Shown piece by piece: positions 24,679 to 32,109 of a stretch of DNA of 64,000 bases; within the stretch, counting starts at the first letter, position 1, and each line of letters begins with the position of its first letter. The stretch lies in the NCBI GenBank assembly GCA_035910535.1, contig JAMHXF010000005.1, positions 62,001 to 126,000 on the forward strand, read 5' to 3'. The notes under the pieces were generated by a model. That model worked only from the letters and a program-made list of their open reading frames with translations. It made no database searches and had not been told where the DNA came from. The position numbers and the translations under genes were made by a program. The stretch comes from Archangium_A sp035910535 (GTDB lineage Bacteria > Myxococcota > Myxococcia > Myxococcales > Myxococcaceae).

Positions 24679-24722
24679 GGTAGTGCCGCTACGCCGGACT
24701 CACTACCATGTGAAGTCCACAT
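24679..24722. promoter_or_regulatory. inverted repeats between SDR and AraC genes
   Basis: GGTAGTG (24679-24685) and CACTACC (24701-24707) form a seven-base inverted repeat with a 15-base spacer. ATGTG and CACAT follow (24708-24722), a five-base pair. The sites fill the 72-base divergent gap and are plausible AraC operators. Confidence 0.45.
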
Positions 24723-24741
24723 CTCATTTGCGAGAGTCCAG

Positions 24742-25638
24742 ATGAAAGACCCGCTCTCTGAAGTCATCGCGCTGCTGCAGCCGCGCACCGTGTTCTCGAA
24801 GCGCATCAGCGGCGCCGGGCGTTGGGGCGTGCGCTACCCGAGCTTCGGGCAACCCAGCTTCTGCGCGGTGCTCGAGGGGCGCTGTCGTCTCGCGGTCGAC
24901 GGGCTGCGCGCCATCACGCTCGAGCAGGGCGACTTTCTGCTGTTGCCGGCGACGCCGGGCTTCACCATGTCGGGGTTTCAGCCGGTGAAGCCCGACCTCG
25001 TCGAGGCGCGCACGTCGACGGCCCCGAGCGTGGAGGTGCGCCACGGGACGCGCGGTGGTTTGCCCGACGTGCGCCTGCTGGGTGGCTACTTCGTCTTCGA
25101 TTCACCCGACGCCGCGCTGATGGTCTCGCTGCTGCCGGCGATGGTGCACGTGCGCGGGGTTGAACGGCTGACGGCGCTCGTGAAGCTGGTGGCCGACGAG
25201 GCGAACGCGCGGCGCTCAGGGCGCGACCTGGTGCTCACGCGCCTGGTCGAGGTGCTGCTCATCGAAGCGCTGCGCGCGACACAGGGAGACCAGACGCCGC
25301 CGGGCCTGCTGCGTGGGCTCGCCGATGAGCGGCTGGCGCCGGCGCTGCGGGCCATGCACGGCCAGCTCGCGCGCCCGTGGACAGTGCCTCAGCTGGCGAA
25401 GGCCTCTGCGTTGTCGCGCTCGTCGTTCTTCGAGCGCTTCAATCGCACCGTGGGGCTCTCGCCGATGGAGTACCTGCTCGCGTGGCGCATGGCGGTCGCA
25501 CGAGATCTGCTGCGCCGCGAAGAGCTCGGCATCGCGGAGGTCGCCGAGCGCGTAGGCTACAGCTCGGCGAGCACCTTCAGCACGGCGTTCAGCCGACACG
25601 TGGGGCAGCCGCCCAGCCACTACGCCCGCGCGGCGTGA
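24742..25638 (+). CDS. AraC-family regulator, cupin sensor
   Basis: This 298-residue protein has an N-terminal cupin domain (about 25-120, with FCAVLEGRCRLAVDG and LEQGDFLLLPATPGF). The AraC DNA-binding domain is about 195-295 (LAKASALSRSSFFERFNRTV and AERVGYSSASTFSTAFSRHV). This layout is common in regulators that control a neighbouring oxidoreductase. It converges with the pirin gene. Confidence 0.9.
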   Translation: MKDPLSEVIALLQPRTVFSKRISGAGRWGVRYPSFGQPSFCAVLEGRCRLAVDGLRAITLEQGDFLLLPATPGFTMSGFQPVKPDLVEARTSTAPSVEVRHGTRGGLPDVRLLGGYFVFDSPDAALMVSLLPAMVHVRGVERLTALVKLVADEANARRSGRDLVLTRLVEVLLIEALRATQGDQTPPGLLRGLADERLAPALRAMHGQLARPWTVPQLAKASALSRSSFFERFNRTVGLSPMEYLLAWRMAVARDLLRREELGIAEVAERVGYSSASTFSTAFSRHVGQPPSHYARAA

Positions 25639-25640
25639 CG

Positions 25641-26651
25641 TCAGCTCTCGGGCGCGTCTTCTCGGCGACCGTCGGCGTGCTTCGCGAACCGGAGCTGCTC
25701 GCGCGGGTGCACCGGGTCGTCTCGCTTCCACGGCCAGCCGCCGAACTGCGTGCGTTGGTAGTCAGCGAAGGCCTGCTGAATTTCGGCGCGCGTGTTCATG
25801 ACGAAGGGCCCGTGCTGCGCCACCGGCTCGGCAATCGGCTTGCCCTGCAGCAGCAGGAACTCGCCTTCACCTTCACCGTTGAGCAGCTTCGCCTCGACGT
25901 CGGGCCGCAGCAGCGCGCCGGTGCCGCGCGGCAACGAGGTGTTGCCCACGCGCAGCTTCGTGCCCGCAAAAAAATACAGCATGCGATTCGTGCCGGGCTT
26001 CGCGGCGGGCAGCGTCCATGCCGCGTGGGGGTCGAGCCTCCCCGTCCAGATGGCGACGTCGCTGTCGGCCTGCGCGGCCCACGAATCAGGCGGGGGCTTC
26101 GGCGCGCGCACGTCACCCAGGTTGCCGGCGACCAACGAAACCTCCACGCCCGGCGCGACGACGCGCGGAATCGTGCTGCCCCAGAACATCGAGAAGTAGG
26201 GGTCGACCATCTTCCTGGCGGCAGGCAGGTTCAGCCACAGCTGGAAGAGCTCCACCGGGTTCGGGCCGACGGGGTCGAGCAACGGGAACATCTCGCAGTG
26301 CACGATGCCTTTGCCGGCGGTCAGCCACTGCGCGTCACCACGGCCGAAGCGCGCGGTCGCGCCGAGCGAGTCGGAGTGGTCGATGAGCCCACGACGCACG
26401 ATGGTGACCGTCTCGAAGCCGCGGTGCGGGTGCTGCGGAAAGCCGGGCACCACGTCACCGTGGTACATGCGCCAGCCGTCTTTGCCCGCAAAGTCCTGGC
26501 CGATGTCGCGGCCGGCGAGCGACGCATTGGGGCCCAGCTGCGCGTTCCCCGACGGGTAGTGGTCGTCGTGGTGCACGGCAAAGAGAAAAGGGTCCAGCGT
26601 GGGCCACTGGAAGTTCAACGCGATGGTCTCGAGGACGACGTCGTTCGACAT
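25641..26651 (-). CDS. pirin-family protein
   Basis: From ATG 26651 this is a 336-residue bicupin. The N-terminal cupin has the metal site FPQHPHRGFETVT followed by the later H and E in GKGIVHCEM. The C-terminal cupin follows RTGR-like linkers. Pirins act as quercetinases or redox-sensitive cofactors. The function here is unspecified. The gene lies 28 bases downstream of a DUF2723 protein gene. Confidence 0.9.
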   Translation of the reverse strand: MSNDVVLETIALNFQWPTLDPFLFAVHHDDHYPSGNAQLGPNASLAGRDIGQDFAGKDGWRMYHGDVVPGFPQHPHRGFETVTIVRRGLIDHSDSLGATARFGRGDAQWLTAGKGIVHCEMFPLLDPVGPNPVELFQLWLNLPAARKMVDPYFSMFWGSTIPRVVAPGVEVSLVAGNLGDVRAPKPPPDSWAAQADSDVAIWTGRLDPHAAWTLPAAKPGTNRMLYFFAGTKLRVGNTSLPRGTGALLRPDVEAKLLNGEGEGEFLLLQGKPIAEPVAQHGPFVMNTRAEIQQAFADYQRTQFGGWPWKRDDPVHPREQLRFAKHADGRREDAPES

Positions 26652-26679
26652 GGGCCGTATTTGTAACGCGCCCGCTCGC

Positions 26680-28683
26680 TCAGCGCTCTTCAGCGAGCCC
26701 CCGAATGGCAGCCAGCTCCGGGTCATTCAGCGGGGCGAGTGACACGTACCTCTTGAAGGCCGCGCGCATCTCCTTCTTCTTGCCCAGCCGTCCAGCCGCG
26801 ATGCCGAGGTTCTTGAACGTCGAGCTCTGCGGCGCCTCGTCGCGCTCGGAGACTTCACGCAGCACCACGTACGCGCGCTCGAGCCACGAGGTGTCGTTGC
26901 CGCGCGCGATGCCCACGTTCAGCGCGAAGAGCCCACGCTGCGCGCGCGCCTGCCACACGTCGCGGCGCACCAATTCTTCCCACGAGCCCTGCGCTGCATC
27001 ACCGCGCGTGCCGTCGAAGGGCGGCAACACCTCCGCGCTCTGGGCCCACCACGCTTCTTCGTCGAACGACGCGTCAGGCGGGAAGTAGCGCTCGCACAGC
27101 CCCCACGGCGCGGTGCGGAAGTTGGTTCCGTCTCCGGGCTTGAGGCCGCCGCACACCACCAGCGGCCGGCCCGCGTTGCGCATCAACAACTGCTGCAGCG
27201 TGAAGGCACCGGCGTCGCGCGGGTGCCAGCGAGCACCGGGCAGCGCCACGTCGGGCATCACCTTCGAGAGCCGCCGCACGTACCAGTCGTACGAGAGCAG
27301 TTGTTGGTCAACCACGCGCAGCTCGGGGCGCACCGAGAGGCACGCCTGCAACGCGCGCGTGGAGTTGCCGATGAGGTCGCCCTGCGTCAGCACCAACGCG
27401 CCGTCGGGTTGGGTCAACAACGCGCGGCCGTACGCTTCAACCGAGCCGTCGTGCTGCGGCCGGTGAAAGACCCCGACGAAGAGCAGCGACGCCGCCACCG
27501 CCAACGCCACGCGCGGCCGCGGCAACCAGTCGACGGCCATGCCCGCGCACGCGCAGATGATGAGGTGCGGCATCAAGAAGAAGCGCGCGACGACTTCACG
27601 GAACAGCGGCTCGTTCACCGGGAGGTTCGCCAACGCGCCGAACAGCCCGAGGCTCAGCACCAACACCACCGCGACCGCCGTGAGCCACCGCCGCGCGCGC
27701 GCGAACCGAATCACCTGCAGAAAACCCACGAGCGCGAGAAACGCCACCACCCCGTAGAGCTGACGCCACTCGAAGCCGACAAACGCGCCGAGGAAGTCGA
27801 ACAGCCCGTTGCCTTCGCGGTCGGCGGCCAGCTGAAAGGTGCCGTACTCACGCCGCAGCACGTGCGTGAGAAAGCCGTCGACGGTGCGCAGCTGGCCCCA
27901 CGAGAACGCAGTGTCGGTGCCGCTCCACCATGGCAACAACAGCAGCGGCGTGCAGCCCACCAACGCGCCGACGATGATTCGTTTGAGGTGTGGGTGACGC
28001 CACGCGCGCAGCGCGAGCAACGGCGCGACGAAGAACAACGCAGTCTGGTGATGCGTAACGGCGAGCCCGCTGGTGAGCCCGAGCCACAACGCGCTTCGAC
28101 CTCCCGCTTCATGCGCCAACTGCGCGTCCAACGCGGCGGCGCCAAAGCCCATCGCGCTCGAGAGCCTGTCGAAGAACGCGCGCGGCGGTTGTGACTGCGG
28201 GCGCGGCGGGTCGCTCTTCTGCGCCGTCACCTCCCGAGCGCCGAGCACGTCGCGCGTGAGCGCCCACGTGAACCACGCCAACAGACACGCATGCAGCGCG
28301 AAGACCTCGGCGCCCGTCGCGTACATCCACGGCAGCGGGCTCGCGACCCAGCACGCGGCAGCCAACACCCCGGCCTCGACGCGACGGGTCCACCGGCGCA
28401 ACACGTCGGCCAACAAACCCACGGCGATGGCCCCGACGAACGCCGAGACGAAGTTGAGCCGCACCAGCGGAGAGCCGAACGGAACCAACAACGCCACGCG
28501 CGAGAGCAACCCATGCAACGGGTAGCCGGGTGGGTGCGCGACGCCGCCGGCACACGCCGCGGCCATCAATTCACCTGCGTCACCGCCTGGAAGGCCCGGG
28601 TGCAGCGTCACCGAATAGACGACGAGCGCCCCGAGCGCGCACGCCCACGGCACCCACTTCGCGCTGACCTGCGGAGCGACCAC
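26680..28683 (-). CDS. DUF2723 integral membrane protein
   Basis: This 667-residue protein starts at GTG 28683. The first loop contains LHPGLPGGDAGELMAAACAGG, the acidic signature of DUF2723 glycosyltransferase-like proteins (related to O-mannosyltransferase TMTC). About ten membrane helices lie before residue 420. A soluble C-terminal half follows, ending in a TPR-like stretch (about 600-660). It probably modifies envelope glycans or proteins with a polyprenyl-linked sugar. It is four bases downstream of the PDZ gene. Confidence 0.82.
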   Translation of the reverse strand: MVAPQVSAKWVPWACALGALVVYSVTLHPGLPGGDAGELMAAACAGGVAHPPGYPLHGLLSRVALLVPFGSPLVRLNFVSAFVGAIAVGLLADVLRRWTRRVEAGVLAAACWVASPLPWMYATGAEVFALHACLLAWFTWALTRDVLGAREVTAQKSDPPRPQSQPPRAFFDRLSSAMGFGAAALDAQLAHEAGGRSALWLGLTSGLAVTHHQTALFFVAPLLALRAWRHPHLKRIIVGALVGCTPLLLLPWWSGTDTAFSWGQLRTVDGFLTHVLRREYGTFQLAADREGNGLFDFLGAFVGFEWRQLYGVVAFLALVGFLQVIRFARARRWLTAVAVVLVLSLGLFGALANLPVNEPLFREVVARFFLMPHLIICACAGMAVDWLPRPRVALAVAASLLFVGVFHRPQHDGSVEAYGRALLTQPDGALVLTQGDLIGNSTRALQACLSVRPELRVVDQQLLSYDWYVRRLSKVMPDVALPGARWHPRDAGAFTLQQLLMRNAGRPLVVCGGLKPGDGTNFRTAPWGLCERYFPPDASFDEEAWWAQSAEVLPPFDGTRGDAAQGSWEELVRRDVWQARAQRGLFALNVGIARGNDTSWLERAYVVLREVSERDEAPQSSTFKNLGIAAGRLGKKKEMRAAFKRYVSLAPLNDPELAAIRGLAEER

Positions 28684-28687
28684 GCCG

Positions 28688-29356
28688 TCAGTCCTCGACT
28701 CGAATCACGAGCGACACCGGGAGACCCTGTCGAACGAGCGCGACCGTCACCACCGACGCTTTCTTCGCTTCTTCCCAAGCGCGCACCGCAGCGTCGGGGT
28801 TGAGGAGCCCGTGGCCATTCACGGTCGACAGGACGTCTCCGTTCTTGAAGCCGAGCGCTTCAACCATCGAGTTCGGACGTACGCCGAAGACCTTCAGCCC
28901 GTTGGGCTTGCCGTCTTTCATCGAGGGCGCGATGCGCGCGCTGCGAGCCGCGCACTCCGACATGCGCGCGATGGTCTTGCGCGTCAGCACGCGCTCCGTG
29001 TCGTTGATGACCTTCACTTCAGCGGCGAGCGCGCTGCTCTCTGCCTCATCACACGTGCCGGACGTCGGCGCTTCGAGCGCCCGAATCGTCATGCCTTCAT
29101 CGACGACCGCGCGCGCGTCAACCGAGCGCAGCAGCGCGAAAAACAGCCCGCGCGCCTGAGCCCGCGACACCTTGCCGTTGATGGAGACCGGCAGCTTGGT
29201 CTTCGCGACCGCCGCGTCGACCGCGTACGGCGTGCAGAGGTTCGACGTCGCCCACGCCGCGGCGCGCGCGAGCGTGTCTCCGGCCTTCAGGTTCAACGTC
29301 ACGACGTCAGCTTCGAGACACGCGGGCGACGCGGCGAGCACCAGAGCGAGCAGCAT
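28688..29356 (-). CDS. secreted PDZ-domain protein (GspC-like)
   Basis: From ATG 29356 (GAGGTG five bases upstream) this is a 222-residue protein with a short signal peptide. The C-terminal 80 residues form a PDZ domain (KVFGVRPNSMVEALGFKNGDVL, then STVNGHGLLNPDAA), like the C-terminal domain of type II secretion GspC. The middle contains no catalytic site. It lies within a leftward cluster, so a scaffold role in the envelope is likely. No other secretion genes are in the window. Confidence 0.75.
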   Translation of the reverse strand: MLLALVLAASPACLEADVVTLNLKAGDTLARAAAWATSNLCTPYAVDAAVAKTKLPVSINGKVSRAQARGLFFALLRSVDARAVVDEGMTIRALEAPTSGTCDEAESSALAAEVKVINDTERVLTRKTIARMSECAARSARIAPSMKDGKPNGLKVFGVRPNSMVEALGFKNGDVLSTVNGHGLLNPDAAVRAWEEAKKASVVTVALVRQGLPVSLVIRVED

Positions 29357-29380
29357 CACGTCACCTCAGCAGACTGCGCA

Positions 29381-29887
29381 TCAGGATTCATGGGCGATGA
29401 AGTGCAGCCACAACACGCCCTCGCCCTCGAGCAACGCCGCGCGCCGAGAGAGCATCCACCCGCCTCCGTCGGGGCGGGTCGGCGGCGGCAGGTCGAGGCC
29501 CGTGGCCGTGAGCGGCGGTGTCCCCGGCTCGAGCTCCTGAATACGCGCCAGCGCTTCTTTCGACAGGCGCCGCTCCTGGTTGGTGGTCACGGCGTTCATC
29601 GACAAGAACGCCTCGCGGCTCGACGGCGGCAGCTTCACCAGCACCTCCCAGTAGCCGTCTTGAAAGCCCATCGCGCGGCCGTCGAACACCAGCGGCGCGA
29701 CGGGCAGCTTCACGCCGTACAGGTACGGCAGGTCACGCTCGGCGATGGCGGTCGACGACCATTCTCCACTGCCACCGAAGTCACCGAGCGCGCGCAGCAA
29801 TATGAAAGACACCGCCACCGTGCCCAGCGCGCCGAGCACGACGACGCTCACCAGCACGGCAACCAACGTCTTCGACCGCGAAGCCAT
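29381..29887 (-). CDS. single-pass membrane protein, unknown function
   Basis: This 168-residue protein has one N-terminal membrane helix (about 8-32, VAVLVSVVVLGALGTVAVSF) and a periplasmic remainder with no recognised family. Its ATG overlaps the diguanylate cyclase stop as TGATG, indicating translational coupling, so it may be a partner or output of that signalling protein. Confidence 0.7.
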   Translation of the reverse strand: MASRSKTLVAVLVSVVVLGALGTVAVSFILLRALGDFGGSGEWSSTAIAERDLPYLYGVKLPVAPLVFDGRAMGFQDGYWEVLVKLPPSSREAFLSMNAVTTNQERRLSKEALARIQELEPGTPPLTATGLDLPPPTRPDGGGWMLSRRAALLEGEGVLWLHFIAHES

Positions 29888-31584
29888 CAGCCCATCACCC
29901 GGTTGCGCCCCTGGCGCTTGGCTTCGTAGAGCTGCGCGTCGGCGAGCTTCACGTCAGCCGGCCGCGCCACTGTCGCGAGCCCGCCTGAAATCGTCACCTT
30001 CCCAGCCGACGTTTCGAGCGAGCTCACCGCCAGTCGCACGCGCTCGGCGAAGCGACGTGCACCGGTGTCGTCAGCTCGAACCACGGCGAGAAACTCTTCA
30101 CCGCCCCAACGCGAGACGAAGTCGCCGGTGCGGGCGCTCGTGCGCAGCGCTTCACCGACCCGAATCAACACCTCGTCGCCGACGTCGTGGCCGAACGTGT
30201 CATTGACCTTCTTGAAGTGGTCGACGTCGAAGAGCACCACCGTCACCGGGCCGCCTGCTGCGAGCGCCACCTCGAGCTCTGTTTCTGCAGCGCGGCGATT
30301 GGGCAGCTTCGTCAACGCGTCGGTCGACGCGGCGGCCTGCGACTGCTTCAGCTGCGCGACCTCTTCGGTCACGTCGGTCCACACCGAGACCCATGGTCGG
30401 TCGACGAGCCCCAGCTTGTGCAGCTCGCGGCGCATCACGCGATGGCGCGGCCTCGAGAACGTGAACTGCGCCGCCTGCGACTGACCTTCGGTGAGCGACA
30501 ACATCTGCTTCATGCGCGAGAGCACGCGCTCGGGTTCGTCGCTCATCGTCGCCACGTGCCTGGCGATGTCGTCGACGTACCAGCCCGGCAACGTCGCGCG
30601 GTCGACGGCAAACAACTCCGCCACCGAGCGATTCGCATAGGCGACGCGCAGCTCGGCGTCGAACACCACGACGCCTTCAGGCAGCTCGTCGAACACCGCG
30701 AGCAGCTCTTCGAGCTGCCGCGCCAGGCGCTCGCTCTCACGTCGGCGGAGCGCCTGCGTTTCGCGCTCGGCGCCCACGTCGCGATGTACGACGGCCCACG
30801 CATCTTCACCGTGCCAACGCAGCGGCATGGGCGTCGACTCCACGCGCACCTCGCCGCCGTCACCGGTGCGCAACTTCCGCTCGATGCGGCTGGGTGAGCT
30901 GTCGGCGCTGCGTGACCCCGGCACCACGAATTCGCGCGCGGTGTGACCGACCAACGCGCCGGGAGACACGCGCATCACCCGCTCGGCGGCTTCGTTGGCG
31001 AACACGACCTTCTCGCCCAGGTGCACCGTCACCGGCGCCGGGAGCGCGGTCAGCAGCGCGCGCAGCTGCTCCGATTCACGCAGCGCCATCAAGCGTGAGC
31101 GGCGGTGCTCCAACTGCTCCATCACCAGGTTGCCGAGCTCGGCGAGCAGGTCTCTCTGCGCGGTCGTGAGCTCTCGCGGCCTGCGGTCGATGACGCACAA
31201 CGTGCCCAGCGCGTAGCCGTCGCTCGTTCGCAGCGGCGCGCCCGCATAGAAGCGGATGTGAGGGTCACCGAGCACCAACGGGTTGTCGGCGAAGCGCGGG
31301 TCTTCGAGCGCATTGGGCACCACCAGCGGCGCGACCTCGACGAGCGCGTGGCCGCAGAAAGACACCTCACGAGAGGTCTGCGTCGCGCCGAGCCCGAAGT
31401 CAGACTTGAACCATTGGCGCTCGGCGTCGACCAACGACACCAGCGCGATGGGTACGTCGAACAACCTCGCAGCGAGGCGAGTGAAGCGGTCGAAGTCAGC
31501 CTCCGCGGGCGTGTCGAGCACCGCGAACCCCCGCAGCGCCGCGAGCCGCTCCGTTTCATGGAGTGGAATCGGTGGTGTCTGCAT
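29887..31584 (-). CDS. GAF-PAS-PAS diguanylate cyclase
   Basis: This 565-residue protein has a GAF domain (about 20-165), two PAS domains (about 175-280 and 290-400) and a GGDEF domain (about 410-560). The active site is GGEEF (near 493-497) with RTGD five residues before it, an intact RxxD inhibitory site. DVDHFKKVNDTFGHDVGD supplies metal and GTP-binding residues. It is therefore predicted to make cyclic di-GMP and be product-inhibited. There is no membrane segment. It is first of a leftward cluster of four genes. Confidence 0.92.
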   Translation of the reverse strand: MQTPPIPLHETERLAALRGFAVLDTPAEADFDRFTRLAARLFDVPIALVSLVDAERQWFKSDFGLGATQTSREVSFCGHALVEVAPLVVPNALEDPRFADNPLVLGDPHIRFYAGAPLRTSDGYALGTLCVIDRRPRELTTAQRDLLAELGNLVMEQLEHRRSRLMALRESEQLRALLTALPAPVTVHLGEKVVFANEAAERVMRVSPGALVGHTAREFVVPGSRSADSSPSRIERKLRTGDGGEVRVESTPMPLRWHGEDAWAVVHRDVGAERETQALRRRESERLARQLEELLAVFDELPEGVVVFDAELRVAYANRSVAELFAVDRATLPGWYVDDIARHVATMSDEPERVLSRMKQMLSLTEGQSQAAQFTFSRPRHRVMRRELHKLGLVDRPWVSVWTDVTEEVAQLKQSQAAASTDALTKLPNRRAAETELEVALAAGGPVTVVLFDVDHFKKVNDTFGHDVGDEVLIRVGEALRTSARTGDFVSRWGGEEFLAVVRADDTGARRFAERVRLAVSSLETSAGKVTISGGLATVARPADVKLADAQLYEAKRQGRNRVMG

Positions 31585-31636
31585 GGCGCGCAGTGTGCCT
31601 CAACGACGCGTTGTTGCAACACGATGGCATGAAGGG

Positions 31637-31666
31637 TTGACAAGAGAGGCTCACCTCTCTTACTGA
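31637..31666 (+). promoter_or_regulatory. MerR-like promoter with dyad in spacer
   Basis: A consensus TTGACA (31637-31642) is followed by a perfect eight-base dyad, AAGAGAGG-CTCA-CCTCTCTT (31642-31661). A weak -10 follows (TACTGA at 31661 or ACTGAT at 31662), with 18- or 19-base spacing. A dyad filling a stretched spacer is the layout of MerR-type activators. It points at the TonB locus. A repressor dyad is the alternative. Confidence 0.6.
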
Positions 31667-31674
31667 TCAACGCC

Positions 31675-32055
31675 GTGTCTGCCCGTCACCACAGCCGCGC
31701 TGTCATCGCCGCGCTGATGCTGCTCGCGCAGGCGCTCGGCCTGCTGCACCTGGCGGTCGACACGCACACGCTCGGTGAAGACGGCTCGATTCACGACGTC
31801 GCGCAGTTGATTGAAGACGCGCACGAGTCGAACGACCCGCACCTCTGTTCGCCTGAAGCCGACTCGCACCTCGCGCCGTTGCTCAACGAGTGCGCCGTGC
31901 TGGCGACGTGGCGCGCGGCCGTTGAAGTCCAGCCGCTGATCATCTCCCTGCCGTCGCTTGCCACCACGGCGACTTCTTTCACCGCAGTCGCCCACACCCG
32001 CGCGCCGCAAGACGTCTTGTCGCGCGCACCCAAGAGCTCTCCTCCAGCCGTCTGA
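31675..32055 (+). CDS. His-rich exported small protein
   Basis: This 126-residue protein starts at GTG 31675, or possibly ATG 31717. It has a hydrophobic N-terminus (about 8-26) and several histidines (HHSR, LHLAVDTH, SIHDV, DPHLC, DSHL), resembling small exported DUF2946-like proteins near metal-uptake receptors. The GTG has no ribosome site and lies only a few bases past the predicted -10, so the message may be leaderless. Metal handling is inferred from composition and context. Confidence 0.6.
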   Translation: MSARHHSRAVIAALMLLAQALGLLHLAVDTHTLGEDGSIHDVAQLIEDAHESNDPHLCSPEADSHLAPLLNECAVLATWRAAVEVQPLIISLPSLATTATSFTAVAHTRAPQDVLSRAPKSSPPAV

Positions 32056-32109
32056 CGTCGAACTTCAAGGTCGTTTCAAAGTTCCGTCACCCGTCTCGAA
32101 GAGAAGCGA

